64,000 nt of DNA, from contig NZ_BCYY01000005.1 in NCBI RefSeq assembly GCF_001598435.1, positions 1-64,000 on the forward strand, given 5' to 3'. This document shows, in pieces, positions 39,986 to 49,610 of this stretch. This DNA is from Sphingomonas pituitosa NBRC 102491 (GTDB lineage: Bacteria; Pseudomonadota; Alphaproteobacteria; Sphingomonadales; Sphingomonadaceae). The stretch's first letter is position 1. Each line of letters starts with the position of its first letter. The position numbers and the translations under genes were made by a program. The notes under the pieces are model-generated. The model had not been told where the DNA came from. It made no database searches and was given only the letters and a program-made list of their open reading frames with translations.

Positions 39986-40012
39986 AAAAAGGGCGGGGTC
40001 TCCCCCGCCCTT
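39986..40012 (-). terminator. Intrinsic terminator after adk
   Basis: Perfect 10-bp stem (39989-39998 with 40003-40012, 4-nt loop) with five T on the minus strand at 39990-39986, starting 4 nt after the adk stop. Confidence 0.88.
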
Positions 40013-40016
40013 CTCG

Positions 40017-40670
40017 TTACCCTTGCCCGTCGAGCACCGCGGCGATCTGCCGCGACACTTCGTCGATATCGGCCATGCCGTCGACTCGGCGAACCAGGCC
40101 CTTCTCTTCGTAAAAGGGCAGGATCGGCGCGGTCTTGGCGCGGTATTCGGCCATGCGGGTGCGCACCGTCTCGGCATTGTCGTCGGGGCGGCGCTTGAAC
40201 TCGGTCGCGCCGCACACGTCGCATACGCCGTCCGTCTTGGGCAGCTTGTACTTGTCGTGATAGCCCTCGCCGCACTTGGCGCAGGTGAAGCGGCCCTCGA
40301 CACGGTCGACCAGCGCTTCCTCGTTGACCAGCAGCTCGATCACATAGTCGAGCTGGCGGCCGCGCGCGCTGAGCAGTTCGTCGAGCGACTCGGCCTGCGC
40401 ATAGGTGCGCGGATAGCCGTCGAAGATCGCGCCCTTCTCGGTATCGGCCATGTCGAGCCGCTCGCCGATGATGCCCGAGACGATCTCGTCGGAGACGAGC
40501 TCGCCCGCCTCCATCACTGCCTTGGCCTTCAGGCCCGTGGGCGTCCCCGCCTTCACGGCTGCCCGCAGCATGTCCCCCGTGGACAGCTGCACCATGCCGC
40601 GCTCGGTCTCGAGACGCTTCGCCTGGGTGCCCTTACCGGCCCCCGGCGGACCCAACAGGATGATATTCAA
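40017..40670 (-). CDS. adk: Adenylate kinase
   Basis: 217 residues, long-lid type. The P-loop is GPPGAGKGTQA, followed by the NMP-binding STGDMLRAAV and the FDGYPRT motif. The lid has a four-cysteine zinc site: CAKC and CDVC. It catalyses ATP + AMP to 2 ADP. It follows secY by 30 bp. Confidence 0.99.
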   Translation of the reverse strand: MNIILLGPPGAGKGTQAKRLETERGMVQLSTGDMLRAAVKAGTPTGLKAKAVMEAGELVSDEIVSGIIGERLDMADTEKGAIFDGYPRTYAQAESLDELLSARGRQLDYVIELLVNEEALVDRVEGRFTCAKCGEGYHDKYKLPKTDGVCDVCGATEFKRRPDDNAETVRTRMAEYRAKTAPILPFYEEKGLVRRVDGMADIDEVSRQIAAVLDGQG

Positions 40671-40700
40671 AAGGTACCTCCCCTAGTGCCGCCGCGCCGA

Positions 40701-42062
40701 TCAGCGCGCGCGGCCGCCCTTCAGCTTCGCCTTCTTGATCAGATCGCCATACTGGTGGGCCAGCAGGTGCGACTGGATCTGCGTCACCGTGTCCATGGTT
40801 ACGTTCACGACGATGAGAAGGCTAGTGCCGCCCATCAGGAACGGGATGCTCATCGCGGAAAACGCCCATTCCGGGACCAGGCAGATGATGGTCAAATAGG
40901 CTGCACCGATCACGGTGATGCGGGTCAGCACATAGTCGAAATACAGCTCGGTGTTCTTGCCAGGGCGGATGCCCGGCACGAACCCGCCATAGCGCTTCAG
41001 ATTGTCCGCCGTCTCCTCGGGGTTGAAGACCACCGCGGTGTAGAAGAACGAGAAGAAGATGATGCCCGCCGCATAGAGCGACATGTAGATCGGCGAACCG
41101 TGGCGGAGCCAGATGTTCAGGTTCGAGATCAGGTCACCCCACCAGTTGTCGCCGGCCGACTGGCCCGCGAACTGGGTGATCGTCAGCGGCAGCAGCAGCA
41201 GCGACGAGGCGAAGATCGGCGGGATCACGCCGGCGGTGTTGAGCTTGAGCGGCAGGTGGCTGCGCTCCGCCTGGACGCCGCGCGCGGTCTGGCGCTTCGG
41301 ATACTGGATCAGGATGCGGCGCTGGGCGCGCTCCATGAAGCAGATGAACAGCACCAGCAGGATCACGCCGAAGATGACGAAGATCAGGCGCAGCGGATCG
41401 ATCGAGCCCGAACGGCCGCTCTCGAACAGCTGGACCAGCGTCACCGGCAGGCGGGCGACGATGCCGGCCATGATGATCAGCGAGATGCCGTTGCCGATGC
41501 CGCGGCTGGTGATCTGCTCACCGATCCACATCAGGAACATGGTGCCGCCGACAAGGCTGACCACGGCGGTAAGGGTGAAGGCAAGGCCTGGCTCGACCAC
41601 CGGGCTCAGGCCCTTGGCGGCCCCGGCAGCCTCGAGGCCCTGCACCAGGAAGAAGCCCTGCACGCAGGTGAGCAGCACCGTGCCGTAGCGCGTATACTGG
41701 TTCAGCCGCTTGCGGCCGCTCTCGCCTTCCTTCTTGATCGCGTTGAGCTGCGGCGACAGCGAGGTCGCCAGCTGCACGACGATCGACGCGGTGATGTAGG
41801 GCATCACGCCCATCGCCACGATCGACATGCGCGACAGCGCGCCGCCGGTGAAGTTGTTGAAGAAGTCGAGCACGCCGCCCTGCGTCTGCTGCGCGAGCAG
41901 GCCGAGCGCCGTCGGGTCGATGCCCGGCAGCGGCACATAGCTCAGCATGCGGAAGACGATCAGCGCCCCGAGGGTGAACCACAGGCGCTTCTTGAGGTCG
42001 GTGGCCTTGCTGAACTTCGCCAGATTGATGCTGGAGGCCAGCTGGTCGGCTGCGGATGCCAT
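40701..42062 (-). CDS. secY: Protein translocase subunit SecY
   Basis: 453 residues with ten predicted membrane helices. Family stretches are FNNFTGGALSRMSIVAMGVMPYI, GEQITSRGIGNGISLIIMAGI, KLNTAGVIPPIFASSLLLLP and FVPGIRPG. It forms the channel of the SecYEG translocon. It is separated from rplO by 307 bp holding a REP doublet, where the two are normally adjacent. Confidence 0.99.
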   Translation of the reverse strand: MASAADQLASSINLAKFSKATDLKKRLWFTLGALIVFRMLSYVPLPGIDPTALGLLAQQTQGGVLDFFNNFTGGALSRMSIVAMGVMPYITASIVVQLATSLSPQLNAIKKEGESGRKRLNQYTRYGTVLLTCVQGFFLVQGLEAAGAAKGLSPVVEPGLAFTLTAVVSLVGGTMFLMWIGEQITSRGIGNGISLIIMAGIVARLPVTLVQLFESGRSGSIDPLRLIFVIFGVILLVLFICFMERAQRRILIQYPKRQTARGVQAERSHLPLKLNTAGVIPPIFASSLLLLPLTITQFAGQSAGDNWWGDLISNLNIWLRHGSPIYMSLYAAGIIFFSFFYTAVVFNPEETADNLKRYGGFVPGIRPGKNTELYFDYVLTRITVIGAAYLTIICLVPEWAFSAMSIPFLMGGTSLLIVVNVTMDTVTQIQSHLLAHQYGDLIKKAKLKGGRAR

Positions 42063-42186
42063 TTCGTATCTTCGTCCCGGATAAGTGACGGGCGCTCCCC
42101 CGCCCTGCGGAGTCGCATATAGGGGTTGTGCGCGGCTTGTCTAATGGCTGCGGGCGCCGAAAGAAACCGGGCGTTGCCCCTTCCCC

Positions 42187-42282
42187 GGTCATTCCGGCGA
42201 AAGCCGGAATCCATTGGGGTCTGCGTTTCGGCGCTTGCCGCGACGGAGCGGCGAATGGATCCCGGCTTTCGCCGGGATGACG
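42187..42282. repeat. REP doublet, copy 4
   Basis: 96 bp with arms GGTCATTCCGGCGAAAGCCG... and ...GGCTTTCGCCGGGATGACG, identical in layout to the copies at 33311 and 39207. It lies inside the ribosomal protein cluster between rplO and secY. Confidence 0.88.
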
Positions 42283-42332
42283 GACCTGGGGAAACGGCGC
42301 CAAAGGCGCGCGCACCAAGCCCCAGCACGAAG

Positions 42333-42361
42333 GAAGGCGGGACCCTGGGGACCCCGCCTTC
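42333..42361 (-). terminator. Terminator-like hairpin after rplO
   Basis: GAAGGCGGG (42333-42341) pairs with CCCGCCTTC (42353-42361), 9 bp, 8 nt after the rplO stop on the minus strand. No T tract follows, so read-through into secY is likely. Confidence 0.4.
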
Positions 42362-42369
42362 GCATTTCG

Positions 42370-42900
42370 TCAGCCCTGCTTGGCGGCCTTGGCAGCGGCC
42401 TGGGCCGTGCGGTGCTTCGCCTTGTGCTTGTCGGCGGCCGCAACGACCTCCGGCACGGTGACGGTGCCACCGGCCTTCTCGACCGCTTCACGCGCACCGG
42501 CGGAGACGCCCTGCACGGTGAAGTTCAGCTTCGCGGTGAGCGAACCCTTGCCGAGCAGACGGACGCCGTCCTTGCCGCCACGGGCCAGGCCAGCGGCCTT
42601 CAGCGCAGCGTGATCGATGTCGGTCGCGGTCAGCTTGCCGGCGTCGACAGCCTTCTGGATCTCGCCCAGGTTCACCTCGGCATAGTCCTTGGCGAAGATG
42701 TTGTTGAAGCCACGCTTCGGCAGACGCATGTGAAGCGGCATCTGGCCGCCTTCGAAGCCCTTGATCGAGACGCCTTCGCGGCTCTTCTGACCCTTGACGC
42801 CGCGGCCGCCGGTCTTGCCCTTGCCCGAGCCGATACCACGGCCGATGCGCATGCGGCGATGACGGGCGCCCTGATTGTCGTTGAGTTCGTTCAGCTTCAT
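42370..42900 (-). CDS. rplO: 50S ribosomal protein L15
   Basis: 176 residues. [40 protein letters not shown] and [17 protein letters not shown] mark L15. A basic Ala/Lys tail extends the C-terminus. It is preceded by a foreign-looking gene, and a promoter-like site lies 51-79 bp upstream. Confidence 0.99.
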   Translation of the reverse strand: MKLNELNDNQGARHRRMRIGRGIGSGKGKTGGRGVKGQKSREGVSIKGFEGGQMPLHMRLPKRGFNNIFAKDYAEVNLGEIQKAVDAGKLTATDIDHAALKAAGLARGGKDGVRLLGKGSLTAKLNFTVQGVSAGAREAVEKAGGTVTVPEVVAAADKHKAKHRTAQAAAKAAKQG

Positions 42901-42950
42901 GATGTGTGCACTCGCTTTCGCTTTGGTCGCGCGTTGTAAGGAAGCGCGGG

Positions 42951-42979
42951 CTCATAGCGGCGAGCGGGGGGAATGTCGA
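42951..42979 (-). promoter_or_regulatory. Promoter-like site for rplO-secY-adk
   Basis: Minus strand TCGACA (42979-42974), 17-nt spacer, TATGAG (42956-42951). The -35 matches consensus at five of six bases; the -10 is weaker. It lies between the inserted gene and rplO, where a new promoter would be needed if the terminator at 43950 works. Confidence 0.45.
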
Positions 42980-43015
42980 CTCTTGTTTGTGGGCGGATAC
43001 GAGCGCGTTCGCTGC

Positions 43016-43816
43016 TCACCGCTTCAACTGAGAGTCGAAAGCCGCTATGGCCTCGATGTGTTCTTCAATAAGAGCCCGAAACCGCTCGAAGGCCCGATAA
43101 CAGTGATCCCGCTCCACTGCGAGCAGATCTGCAACGGTTGCAATGCTAAGTGGCTGGCTTCCCCCGAAAACATAGCTCACGCGACCGTCACGCACCTGCC
43201 TTTTGATCAGACCGGTCACACCAACCAGCAAACGCGGCGAGAAGCCGTGATTGTAGCTGTTACGAAAGTCGTTCGTAGCCTCTTTGAAGGATTTACCTGC
43301 GAGGGGTTCTAGCTTCAGCTTGAACGAACGATACTTTTCCCACGCGACACAGAATTCCTCGATTATGTGAAGGTATAGCTTCTCCTTTGTGAACTCGTCG
43401 CTCCACCCCACTGGATCCCTTGCCCGATTGGCCTGATGACATAGATGACCAACTGCGAACGCGAACCGTGATTTGATCGCGTAGGGCTGGCCAAGCGCAA
43501 CAGTACCAAGCGGATCGATGAACTCGTCGCAAACCTCAAGCTGATCGTTGTCGCTCAGGCCTTGGGTGACCGTAGCCCAAGCGCGAAGCCGCCGAACATT
43601 TTCCGTTATATCGTTGATTATATTAGCCAGCTCGGTCGCGTACTCGCCTAGCATCTGCCCGTATGGCATGAAAAGCACGTGGACCGGATCCGGCAAATTC
43701 CACCAGCGATAAGGCATGGTCTTGCCGTCCTCCGCCAGTGAATCGAGAGCGGAGCGATACTGCCGATAAAGCGCTACCAGATTCTGTGAACGCTCGTGCG
43801 CATCTTGGTCGGTCAT
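43016..43816 (-). CDS. Unknown protein with HEPN-like motif, inside the spc operon
   Basis: 266 residues from the ATG at 43816; the start is uncertain because no ribosome site is clear and an in-frame upstream reading exists. The protein looks all-helical. Near the C-terminus, DFRNSYNHGF places Arg185-x4-His190, the R-x4-6-H motif of HEPN-domain ribonucleases, in the usual RN...H form. Other stretches (WWNLPDPVHVLFMPYGQMLG, FCVAWEKYRSFKLKLEP) are not recognised. GC content is visibly lower than in neighbouring genes. It lies on the operon strand between the rpmD terminator and rplO, a position with no gene in ordinary spc operons. The HEPN reading is an inference from one motif. Confidence 0.7.
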   Translation of the reverse strand: MTDQDAHERSQNLVALYRQYRSALDSLAEDGKTMPYRWWNLPDPVHVLFMPYGQMLGEYATELANIINDITENVRRLRAWATVTQGLSDNDQLEVCDEFIDPLGTVALGQPYAIKSRFAFAVGHLCHQANRARDPVGWSDEFTKEKLYLHIIEEFCVAWEKYRSFKLKLEPLAGKSFKEATNDFRNSYNHGFSPRLLVGVTGLIKRQVRDGRVSYVFGGSQPLSIATVADLLAVERDHCYRAFERFRALIEEHIEAIAAFDSQLKR

Positions 43817-43949
43817 GAATGGATGGTAACGCCGAGCAGACGCATGTCCATTTGGAACCGGGCCTCCCGGCCCCATCTTTCGGGAAGTTCGGGACTACGT
43901 TTCATCGAACCATCAGACGACCATGCGTGGCCAGAAAGCACAAAACTGA

Positions 43950-43979
43950 AAAAGGGCGGTGGTCACCCACCGCCCTTTT
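43950..43979 (-). terminator. Intrinsic terminator after rpmD
   Basis: Perfect 13-bp stem (AAAAGGGCGGTGG at 43950-43962 with 43967-43979, loop TCAC), with a T tract on both strands. It lies about 30 bp after the rpmD stop and would cut the spc operon there. Confidence 0.85.
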
Positions 43980-44009
43980 CCTATTTCGCTAGCTCAAGCG
44001 CTCTAAGGC

Positions 44010-44189
44010 TTAGCCCTCGAGCACTTCCACCATGTGCGGCAGCTTGCGGATCATGCCGCGGACCTCGGGGCTGTCTTCCAGCTCCGAAACCTTGTGCATC
44101 TTGTTGAGGCCAAGGCCGATCAGCGTTGCGCGCTGATCCTTGGTGCGGCGGATCGGCGAACCGATCTGCTTGATCTTGATCTTCGCCAT
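44010..44189 (-). CDS. rpmD: 50S ribosomal protein L30
   Basis: 59 residues ([51 protein letters not shown]). The GSPIRR and LGLNK signatures are diagnostic. It starts 6 nt after rpsE. Confidence 0.98.
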   Translation of the reverse strand: MAKIKIKQIGSPIRRTKDQRATLIGLGLNKMHKVSELEDSPEVRGMIRKLPHMVEVLEG

Positions 44190-44195
44190 GATCGA

Positions 44196-44936
44196 TTACT
44201 CCGTAACGGCCGCAGCGTCCGCCTCGGCGGTCTGCGAACCACCGCGGCCGAGCAGGTCGGCGATCTTCTTGCCACGGCGCTGCGCGACCGACTTCGGCGA
44301 AGTCTGCTCACCCAGTGCCTCGAACGTGGCGCGGATCATGTTGTACGGGTTGGACGTGCCGACCGACTTGGTCACCACATCGGCAACGCCGAGCGATTCG
44401 AAGATCGCGCGCATCGGGCCGCCGGCGATGATGCCGGTACCCTGCGGCGCCGAACGGACGGTCACGCGGCCTGCGCCGAAGTGGCCATTGCCGTCGTGGT
44501 GCAGCGTGCGGCCTTCCTTCAGCGGAACGCGGATCATCGCCTTCTTGGCCGAAGCGGTCGCCTTCGAGATGGCTTCCGGCACTTCGCGCGCCTTGCCATG
44601 ACCGAAGCCGACACGGCCCTTGCCGTCGCCGACGACGACGAGCGCTGCGAAGCCGAAGCGCTTACCGCCCTTCACCGTCTTCGAGACGCGGTTGATGTGG
44701 ACGAGCTTTTCGATCAGCTCCTCGCCACCGTCGTCCTGCGGACCACCGCGACGATCGTCACGGCGACCACGGTTGCCATCGCGACCGCCACGGCCGCGGT
44801 TGTCACCGCCGCCGCCCGGGCCGCCACGGCCACGGCCGCCACGCGAACCACGACCCTGCTGCTGCTGGTCGGGAGCCGCCTGGCCGGCGTCCTGCGCCTC
44901 GACCGGTGCTTCGGTCGTGTTGATTTCATCGGCCAT
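44196..44936 (-). CDS. rpsE: 30S ribosomal protein S5 with long RG-rich N-terminus
   Basis: 246 residues, about 80 longer than E. coli S5. Residues 1-72 are Gln/Asp/Gly/Arg-rich with many RG and GRG units ([26 protein letters not shown]). The S5 core starts at [24 protein letters not shown], with [19 protein letters not shown] and [13 protein letters not shown] later. The extension is disordered and could bind RNA. The ATG is conserved in position for the operon, 2 nt after rplR. Confidence 0.98.
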   Translation of the reverse strand: MADEINTTEAPVEAQDAGQAAPDQQQQGRGSRGGRGRGGPGGGGDNRGRGGRDGNRGRRDDRRGGPQDDGGEELIEKLVHINRVSKTVKGGKRFGFAALVVVGDGKGRVGFGHGKAREVPEAISKATASAKKAMIRVPLKEGRTLHHDGNGHFGAGRVTVRSAPQGTGIIAGGPMRAIFESLGVADVVTKSVGTSNPYNMIRATFEALGEQTSPKSVAQRRGKKIADLLGRGGSQTAEADAAAVTE

Positions 44937-44938
44937 CG

Positions 44939-45301
44939 TTAGAACTCCAATCCGCTCTCACGCGCGGCATCCGCCAGCGCCTTGACGCGACCATGGTAGA
45001 GGAAGCCACCGCGGTCGAAGACGACCTGGGTGATGCCTGCGGCCTTGGCGGCCTCGGCAACGCGCTTGCCCACTTCCTGTGCCGCGGCGATCGTGGCGCC
45101 GGTCTGGCCACGCACGTCCTTCTCGAGCGTGGAAGCCGAGGCGACGGTGCGACCTGCGGCGTCGTCGATCACCTGGGCATAGATGTGCTTGCCCGAGCGA
45201 TGGATCGACAGACGAGGACGGCCACCAGCCCGCGCACGCAGCGCGGTACGGTTGCGGCGACGACGCTTTTCGAAAAGCGAAAGACCCTTGGTGCTGATCA
45301 C
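44939..45301 (-). CDS. rplR: 50S ribosomal protein L18
   Basis: 120 residues, GTG start overlapping the rplF stop (GTGA). [35 protein letters not shown] and [21 protein letters not shown] are typical. Binds 5S rRNA. Confidence 0.98.
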   Translation of the reverse strand: MISTKGLSLFEKRRRRNRTALRARAGGRPRLSIHRSGKHIYAQVIDDAAGRTVASASTLEKDVRGQTGATIAAAQEVGKRVAEAAKAAGITQVVFDRGGFLYHGRVKALADAARESGLEF

Positions 45302-45831
45302 TTCTTCTTCCCTTCCTTGCGGAAGATGAATTCGCCATCGTACTTGATGCCCTTGCCCTTATAGGGCTCCGGCTTGCGCCAACGGCGGATTTCCGCGGCC
45401 ACCTGGCCGACCTTCTGCTTGTCGATGCCCGAGATCTCGACCGTGGTCTGATCCGGCGTCTTGATCTCGATCCCTTCCGGGATGTCGAAGTTGACGTCGT
45501 GCGAATAGCCGAGCTGCAGCTTCAGGACCTTGCCCTGCGAGGCAGCGCGGTAGCCCACGCCGGTGATCAGCAGCTTCTTGGTGAAGCCGGTGGTCACGCC
45601 GGTGACGAGGTTCTGCACCAGGGTACGCTGCATGCCCCAGAAGGCACGCGCGCGCTTGGTCTCGTTCGCCGGCTGCACCGAGATGCCGCCGTCGGTCACT
45701 TCGTACTTGATGTCGTCGGCCAGCGGCATGGTGAGGGTGCCCTTGGGACCCTTCACCGAGATCTGGCCGGCTTCGACGCTCGCGGTCACGCCCGCGGGGA
45801 CGGGAACCGGCTTCTTACCGATGCGGCTCAT
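45298..45831 (-). CDS. rplF: 50S ribosomal protein L6
   Basis: 177 residues. [14 protein letters not shown] at the start, [21 protein letters not shown] in the middle, and [17 protein letters not shown] near the end identify L6. Overlaps rpsH by one base and rplR by four. Confidence 0.99.
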   Translation of the reverse strand: MSRIGKKPVPVPAGVTASVEAGQISVKGPKGTLTMPLADDIKYEVTDGGISVQPANETKRARAFWGMQRTLVQNLVTGVTTGFTKKLLITGVGYRAASQGKVLKLQLGYSHDVNFDIPEGIEIKTPDQTTVEISGIDKQKVGQVAAEIRRWRKPEPYKGKGIKYDGEFIFRKEGKKK

Positions 45832-46226
45832 CAGAACACCTCCGCGAGCACTTCGCCGCCGACATTCTGTTCGCGCGCTTCGGCGTCGGACAGAACGCCG
45901 CGAGGCGTCGAGACGATCGTGATGCCGAGGCCGTTACGGACGCGCGGAAGCTCCTGCGAACCCGAATAGACACGGCGGCCCGGCTTCGAGATGCGCGCGA
46001 CGTGCTTGATCGCCGGCTGACCCTCGAAATACTTCAGCTCGATGCGGATGCCGGCCGCGGGGCCCATCTGCTCTTCGCTGTAGCCACGGATATAGCCCTC
46101 GCGCTGAAGCACGTCGAGGACACGGACACGCAACTTCGACGCCGGCGTGAGGACAGAGTCCTTGCGCGCGCGCTGACCGTTGCGGATGCGGGTGAGCATG
46201 TCACCCAGGGGATCGGTCACTGCCAT
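45831..46226 (-). CDS. rpsH: 30S ribosomal protein S8
   Basis: 131 residues. [21 protein letters not shown] and the C-terminal [20 protein letters not shown] identify S8, the regulator of spc operons in E. coli. Confidence 0.99.
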   Translation of the reverse strand: MAVTDPLGDMLTRIRNGQRARKDSVLTPASKLRVRVLDVLQREGYIRGYSEEQMGPAAGIRIELKYFEGQPAIKHVARISKPGRRVYSGSQELPRVRNGLGITIVSTPRGVLSDAEAREQNVGGEVLAEVF

Positions 46227-46238
46227 CTTGCGTGTCCT

Positions 46239-46544
46239 TTACCAGCTCGACTTCGTGACACCCGGGATCAGGCCCTTGTTGGCCAGATCGCGCAGCATGA
46301 CACGTGCGAGACGGAACTTGCGGTAATAAGCGCGGGGACGACCCGTCAGCTCACACCGGTTGCGAATGCGGGTCGGGTTCCCGTTGCGGGGAATCTCGGC
46401 CATCTTGAGCCGTGCGATGAGACGCTCGGTCTCATCCAGGCTTTCGTCGTTCGCAATCGCCTTGAGCTTCGCGTACTTGCCGGCGTACTTCTTCACCAGC
46501 TGCTTGCGACGCTCGTTCTTGTTGATCGAACTCAGTTTCGCCAT
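46239..46544 (-). CDS. rpsN: 30S ribosomal protein S14 (zinc-free type)
   Basis: 101 residues, long form lacking the CxxC zinc motif. [20 protein letters not shown] and [15 protein letters not shown] are diagnostic. Confidence 0.99.
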   Translation of the reverse strand: MAKLSSINKNERRKQLVKKYAGKYAKLKAIANDESLDETERLIARLKMAEIPRNGNPTRIRNRCELTGRPRAYYRKFRLARVMLRDLANKGLIPGVTKSSW

Positions 46545-46563
46545 GACTTAAGTTCTTCCTTCC

Positions 46564-47145
46564 TTACGCCGCCTGCTTCGCTTCGCCGTCCGCCTGCGGG
46601 AACGGGAAGCCGAAGAGACGGAGAAGCTCGCGAGCCTCGTCATCCGTCTTGGCGGAAGTGGTAACGATCACGTCCATGCCGCGCACCTTGTCGATGCGGT
46701 CATAGTTGATTTCGGGGAACACGAGCTGTTCCTTCAGGCCGCAGGCATAATTGCCACGACCGTCGAACGACTTCGGGTTCAGGCCGCGAAAATCGCGGAC
46801 GCGCGGGAGTGCGATCGTGATGAAACGATCGAGGAACTCGTACATGCGCTCACGACGAAGGGTAACCTTCGCGCCGATCGGCATGCCCTCACGCAGCTTG
46901 AACTGCGCGATCGACTTCTTCGCCTTGGTCACGACCGGCTTCTGGCCGGCGATCAGTTCCATTTCAGAAGCGGCCTGCTCGACCTTCTTCTTGTCCTGGG
47001 TGGCTTCGCCAACGCCCATGTTCAGCACGATCTTTTCGATGCGCGGAATTTCCATGACGTTCTTGTAGCCGAACTTCTCGGTCATCGCCTTTACGATCTG
47101 CTCGTCATAGAGCTTACGCAGGCGGGGCACATAGGTATCAGCCAT
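46564..47145 (-). CDS. rplE: 50S ribosomal protein L5
   Basis: 193 residues. [38 protein letters not shown] and [19 protein letters not shown] are L5 signatures. Overlaps rplX by 8 nt. Binds 5S rRNA. Confidence 0.99.
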   Translation of the reverse strand: MADTYVPRLRKLYDEQIVKAMTEKFGYKNVMEIPRIEKIVLNMGVGEATQDKKKVEQAASEMELIAGQKPVVTKAKKSIAQFKLREGMPIGAKVTLRRERMYEFLDRFITIALPRVRDFRGLNPKSFDGRGNYACGLKEQLVFPEINYDRIDKVRGMDVIVTTSAKTDDEARELLRLFGFPFPQADGEAKQAA

Positions 47146-47455
47146 TGATGACCTCCCCGGTCTTGACGGCGACGCGAACCTTCTTGCCGTCGCGGGTTTC
47201 GAAGCGAACGCGCGTCGCCTTGCCGTCGGCGGTCACGTGCGCGACCTTCGAGACATGCAGCGGCGCTTCGATGCGCACCAGGCCACCCTGGGGCTCGCCC
47301 TGGGTCGGCTTCTTGTGGCGAACGGCGATGTTCACGCCGGAAACGACGACCTTGTCGTCCTTCGGCAGCGACTTGACGACCTCACCGGTCTTGCCCTTGT
47401 CCTTGCCGGACAGAACAACGACCTTGTCGCCCTTCTTGATCTTGGCAGCAGCCAT
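47138..47455 (-). CDS. rplX: 50S ribosomal protein L24
   Basis: 105 residues from the ATG at 47455, which overlaps the rplN stop by one base; a GTG three bases earlier is possible. [22 protein letters not shown] is the KOW motif, and [21 protein letters not shown] follows. Confidence 0.98.
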   Translation of the reverse strand: MAAAKIKKGDKVVVLSGKDKGKTGEVVKSLPKDDKVVVSGVNIAVRHKKPTQGEPQGGLVRIEAPLHVSKVAHVTADGKATRVRFETRDGKKVRVAVKTGEVING

Positions 47456-47823
47456 CACAGCACCTCGGGGGCGAGCGAAATGATCTTCATGAAGCCCTTC
47501 GAGCGGAGCTCGCGGACCACCGGGCCAAAGATACGGGTGCCGATCGGCTCCTCGTTCTTGTTGACCAGCACGGCGGCGTTACCGTCGAAACGGATCACCG
47601 AGCCGTCGGTGCGGCGGATGTCCTTCGCCGTGCGGACGATAACCGCGCGGTGGACGTCACCCTTCTTAACCTTGCCGCGGGGAGCGGCTTCCTTGATGCT
47701 GACGACGATGACGTCGCCCACGCCGGCGAAGCGACGCTTCGACCCGCCCAGCACCTTGATGCACTGCACCCGCTTCGCGCCGCTGTTGTCAGCGACGTCG
47801 AGATTGGACTGCATCTGGATCAT
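47455..47823 (-). CDS. rplN: 50S ribosomal protein L14
   Basis: 122 residues. [41 protein letters not shown] and [24 protein letters not shown] are near invariant. Preceded by a 142-bp gap holding a REP-like remnant. Confidence 0.99.
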   Translation of the reverse strand: MIQMQSNLDVADNSGAKRVQCIKVLGGSKRRFAGVGDVIVVSIKEAAPRGKVKKGDVHRAVIVRTAKDIRRTDGSVIRFDGNAAVLVNKNEEPIGTRIFGPVVRELRSKGFMKIISLAPEVL

Positions 47824-47882
47824 CGATCCGGTTCCTTCTCGTTTGGCCTGCCGGGACGAGCCCGGTGGTTCCGTTTCTAATG

Positions 47883-47964
47883 CGTCACCCCGGCCTCACG
47901 GCCGGGGCACCAAAGCGGCGGCCTATGACCGCAACTCGAGTTCTCCGCAAGAGCGGAGATGACG
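47883..47964. repeat. Degenerate REP-like doublet in the rpsQ-rplN gap
   Basis: 82 bp running from CGTCACCCCGG to GGAGATGACG, the same ends as the four doublets. Inside are two hairpins: CCCCGGCC/GGCCGGGG and TCTCCGC/GCGGAGA. The arms no longer match each other, so it is either a diverged copy or another family. Confidence 0.5.
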
Positions 47965-47965
47965 A

Positions 47966-48232
47966 TTATGCGTCGACCGTGTTCGGCGTCGCGTGGGTAT
48001 CGACCCGCCCGATCACCTTCCAGGTCTTCAGCTTGGAGATCGGCGCAGTCTCTTCGATGCGCACGGTCTCGCCGGCCTTGTACTCATTCGCCTCGTCATG
48101 GGCGTGGTACTTCTTCGAGCGGCGGATGATCTTCCCGTAGAGCGGGTGCTTCACCTTACGCTCCACGAGAACCACCACAGTCTTGTCGCCCTTGTCCGAG
48201 ACGACATTTCCGGTCAGCACGCGCTTCGGCAT
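47966..48232 (-). CDS. rpsQ: 30S ribosomal protein S17
   Basis: 88 residues. [25 protein letters not shown] and [20 protein letters not shown] identify S17. Confidence 0.99.
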   Translation of the reverse strand: MPKRVLTGNVVSDKGDKTVVVLVERKVKHPLYGKIIRRSKKYHAHDEANEYKAGETVRIEETAPISKLKTWKVIGRVDTHATPNTVDA

Positions 48233-48245
48233 GGTCTCGGTCCTC

Positions 48246-48449
48246 TTACTTGGCAGTCGAGCGCGAGCGCTCGTTCTGCAGCGTCTTGATACGGGCGATG
48301 TCGCGACGCACTTCCCGCACGCGGGTCGGCTTCTCGAGCTGGCTGGTGGCGGCCTGGAAGCGCAGGTTGAACTGCTCGCGCTTCAGGTTGCCCAGCTGCT
48401 CGGAGAGCTGGTCGTCGGTGTTGGCCCGAAAGTCGGTTGCCTTGGTCAT
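48246..48449 (-). CDS. rpmC: 50S ribosomal protein L29
   Basis: 67 residues. [21 protein letters not shown] and [14 protein letters not shown] are the two L29 helices. Confidence 0.98.
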   Translation of the reverse strand: MTKATDFRANTDDQLSEQLGNLKREQFNLRFQAATSQLEKPTRVREVRRDIARIKTLQNERSRSTAK

Positions 48450-48454
48450 TTCTC

Positions 48455-48886
48455 TCAGCCCTCCAGGTGCGTCGTGTCGCCGAGGCGGGCGACGACCTTG
48501 GTCTTGATCGGCAGCTTCATCGCAGCGCGCTCGAACGCTTCCGCCGCGAGCGGACCGGGAACGCCGTCCAGCTCGAACAGGATGCGGCCGGGCTTGACGC
48601 GGGCGACCCAGAACTCCGGCGAACCCTTGCCCGAGCCCATGCGGACTTCGGCAGGCTTCGACGAAACGGGGACGTCCGGGAAGATGCGGATCCAGAGACG
48701 ACCCTGACGCTTGATGTGACGCGTGATCGCGCGGCGAGCCGCCTCGATCTGGCGCGCGGTGATCCGCTCGGGCTCCATCGCCTTCAGGCCATAGGAGCCG
48801 AAGTTGAGCGCCGTACCACCCTTGGCGTCGCCATGGATGCGGCCCTTGAAGGCCTTACGGAACTTGGTGCGCTTCGGTTGCAGCAT
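48455..48886 (-). CDS. rplP: 50S ribosomal protein L16
   Basis: 143 residues. [28 protein letters not shown]-type [21 protein letters not shown] and [18 protein letters not shown] are diagnostic. Confidence 0.99.
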   Translation of the reverse strand: MLQPKRTKFRKAFKGRIHGDAKGGTALNFGSYGLKAMEPERITARQIEAARRAITRHIKRQGRLWIRIFPDVPVSSKPAEVRMGSGKGSPEFWVARVKPGRILFELDGVPGPLAAEAFERAAMKLPIKTKVVARLGDTTHLEG

Positions 48887-48902
48887 TGTTCTGTCCTAGT
48901 CC

Positions 48903-49610
48903 TTAGCGGCGATCGTCGCGCGACGGGCGCACGCCCGAGGTCTGTGCCTCGAGGTTCAGCCGGTCCTGCGCCATCGGGTCGTGGCCCAGGATCTCGCCCT
49001 TGAAGATCCAGACCTTCACGCCGCACACGCCATAAGCGGTGTGGGCTTCGGCCTCGGCATAGTCGACGTTCGCGCGCAGCGTGTGCAGCGGAACGCGGCC
49101 TTCACGGTACCATTCGGTACGAGCGATTTCCGCGCCGCCCAGACGGCCGGCGCAGGTGATACGAATGCCCTCGGCGCCGAGACGGAGTGCAGACTGCACC
49201 GCGCGCTTCATCGCACGACGGAACGCGATACGGCGCTCCAGCTGGTCCGCCACGCCCTGCGCGACGAGCTTCGCATCGACTTCCGGCTTGCGGATCTCGA
49301 CGATGTTCAGCGACACGTCCGACGAGGTCATCTCGCCCAGCTTCTTGCGAAGCTTCTCGATGTCCGCGCCCTTCTTGCCGATGATCACGCCGGGGCGTGC
49401 CGCGAAGATCGAGATGCGGCACAGCTTGGCCGGACGCTCGATGACCACCTTCGAGATCGCGGCCTGCGGCAGCGTCTTGACGATGAACTTGCGGATCTTG
49501 AGGTCCTCGAGGAGGAGCCGACCGTAATCGGCGCCCTCTGCGAACCAGCGGCTGTCCCAGGTGCGGTTGATCTGCAGACGCAGACCGATGGGATTGCTCT
49601 TCTGACCCAT
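48903..49610 (-). CDS. rpsC: 30S ribosomal protein S3
   Basis: 235 residues. [22 protein letters not shown] starts the protein. The KH domain includes [20 protein letters not shown], and the C-terminal domain contains [19 protein letters not shown] and [14 protein letters not shown]. Overlaps rplV by one base. Confidence 0.99.
   Translation of the reverse strand: MGQKSNPIGLRLQINRTWDSRWFAEGADYGRLLLEDLKIRKFIVKTLPQAAISKVVIERPAKLCRISIFAARPGVIIGKKGADIEKLRKKLGEMTSSDVSLNIVEIRKPEVDAKLVAQGVADQLERRIAFRRAMKRAVQSALRLGAEGIRITCAGRLGGAEIARTEWYREGRVPLHTLRANVDYAEAEAHTAYGVCGVKVWIFKGEILGHDPMAQDRLNLEAQTSGVRPSRDDRR

Larger units (their letters stand above)
42063..42369. other. 307-bp gap between rplO and secY
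   Basis: It contains a hairpin at 42333-42361 close after rplO and the REP doublet at 42187-42282. No gene is seen. In most bacteria rplO and secY are nearly contiguous. Confidence 0.7.
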
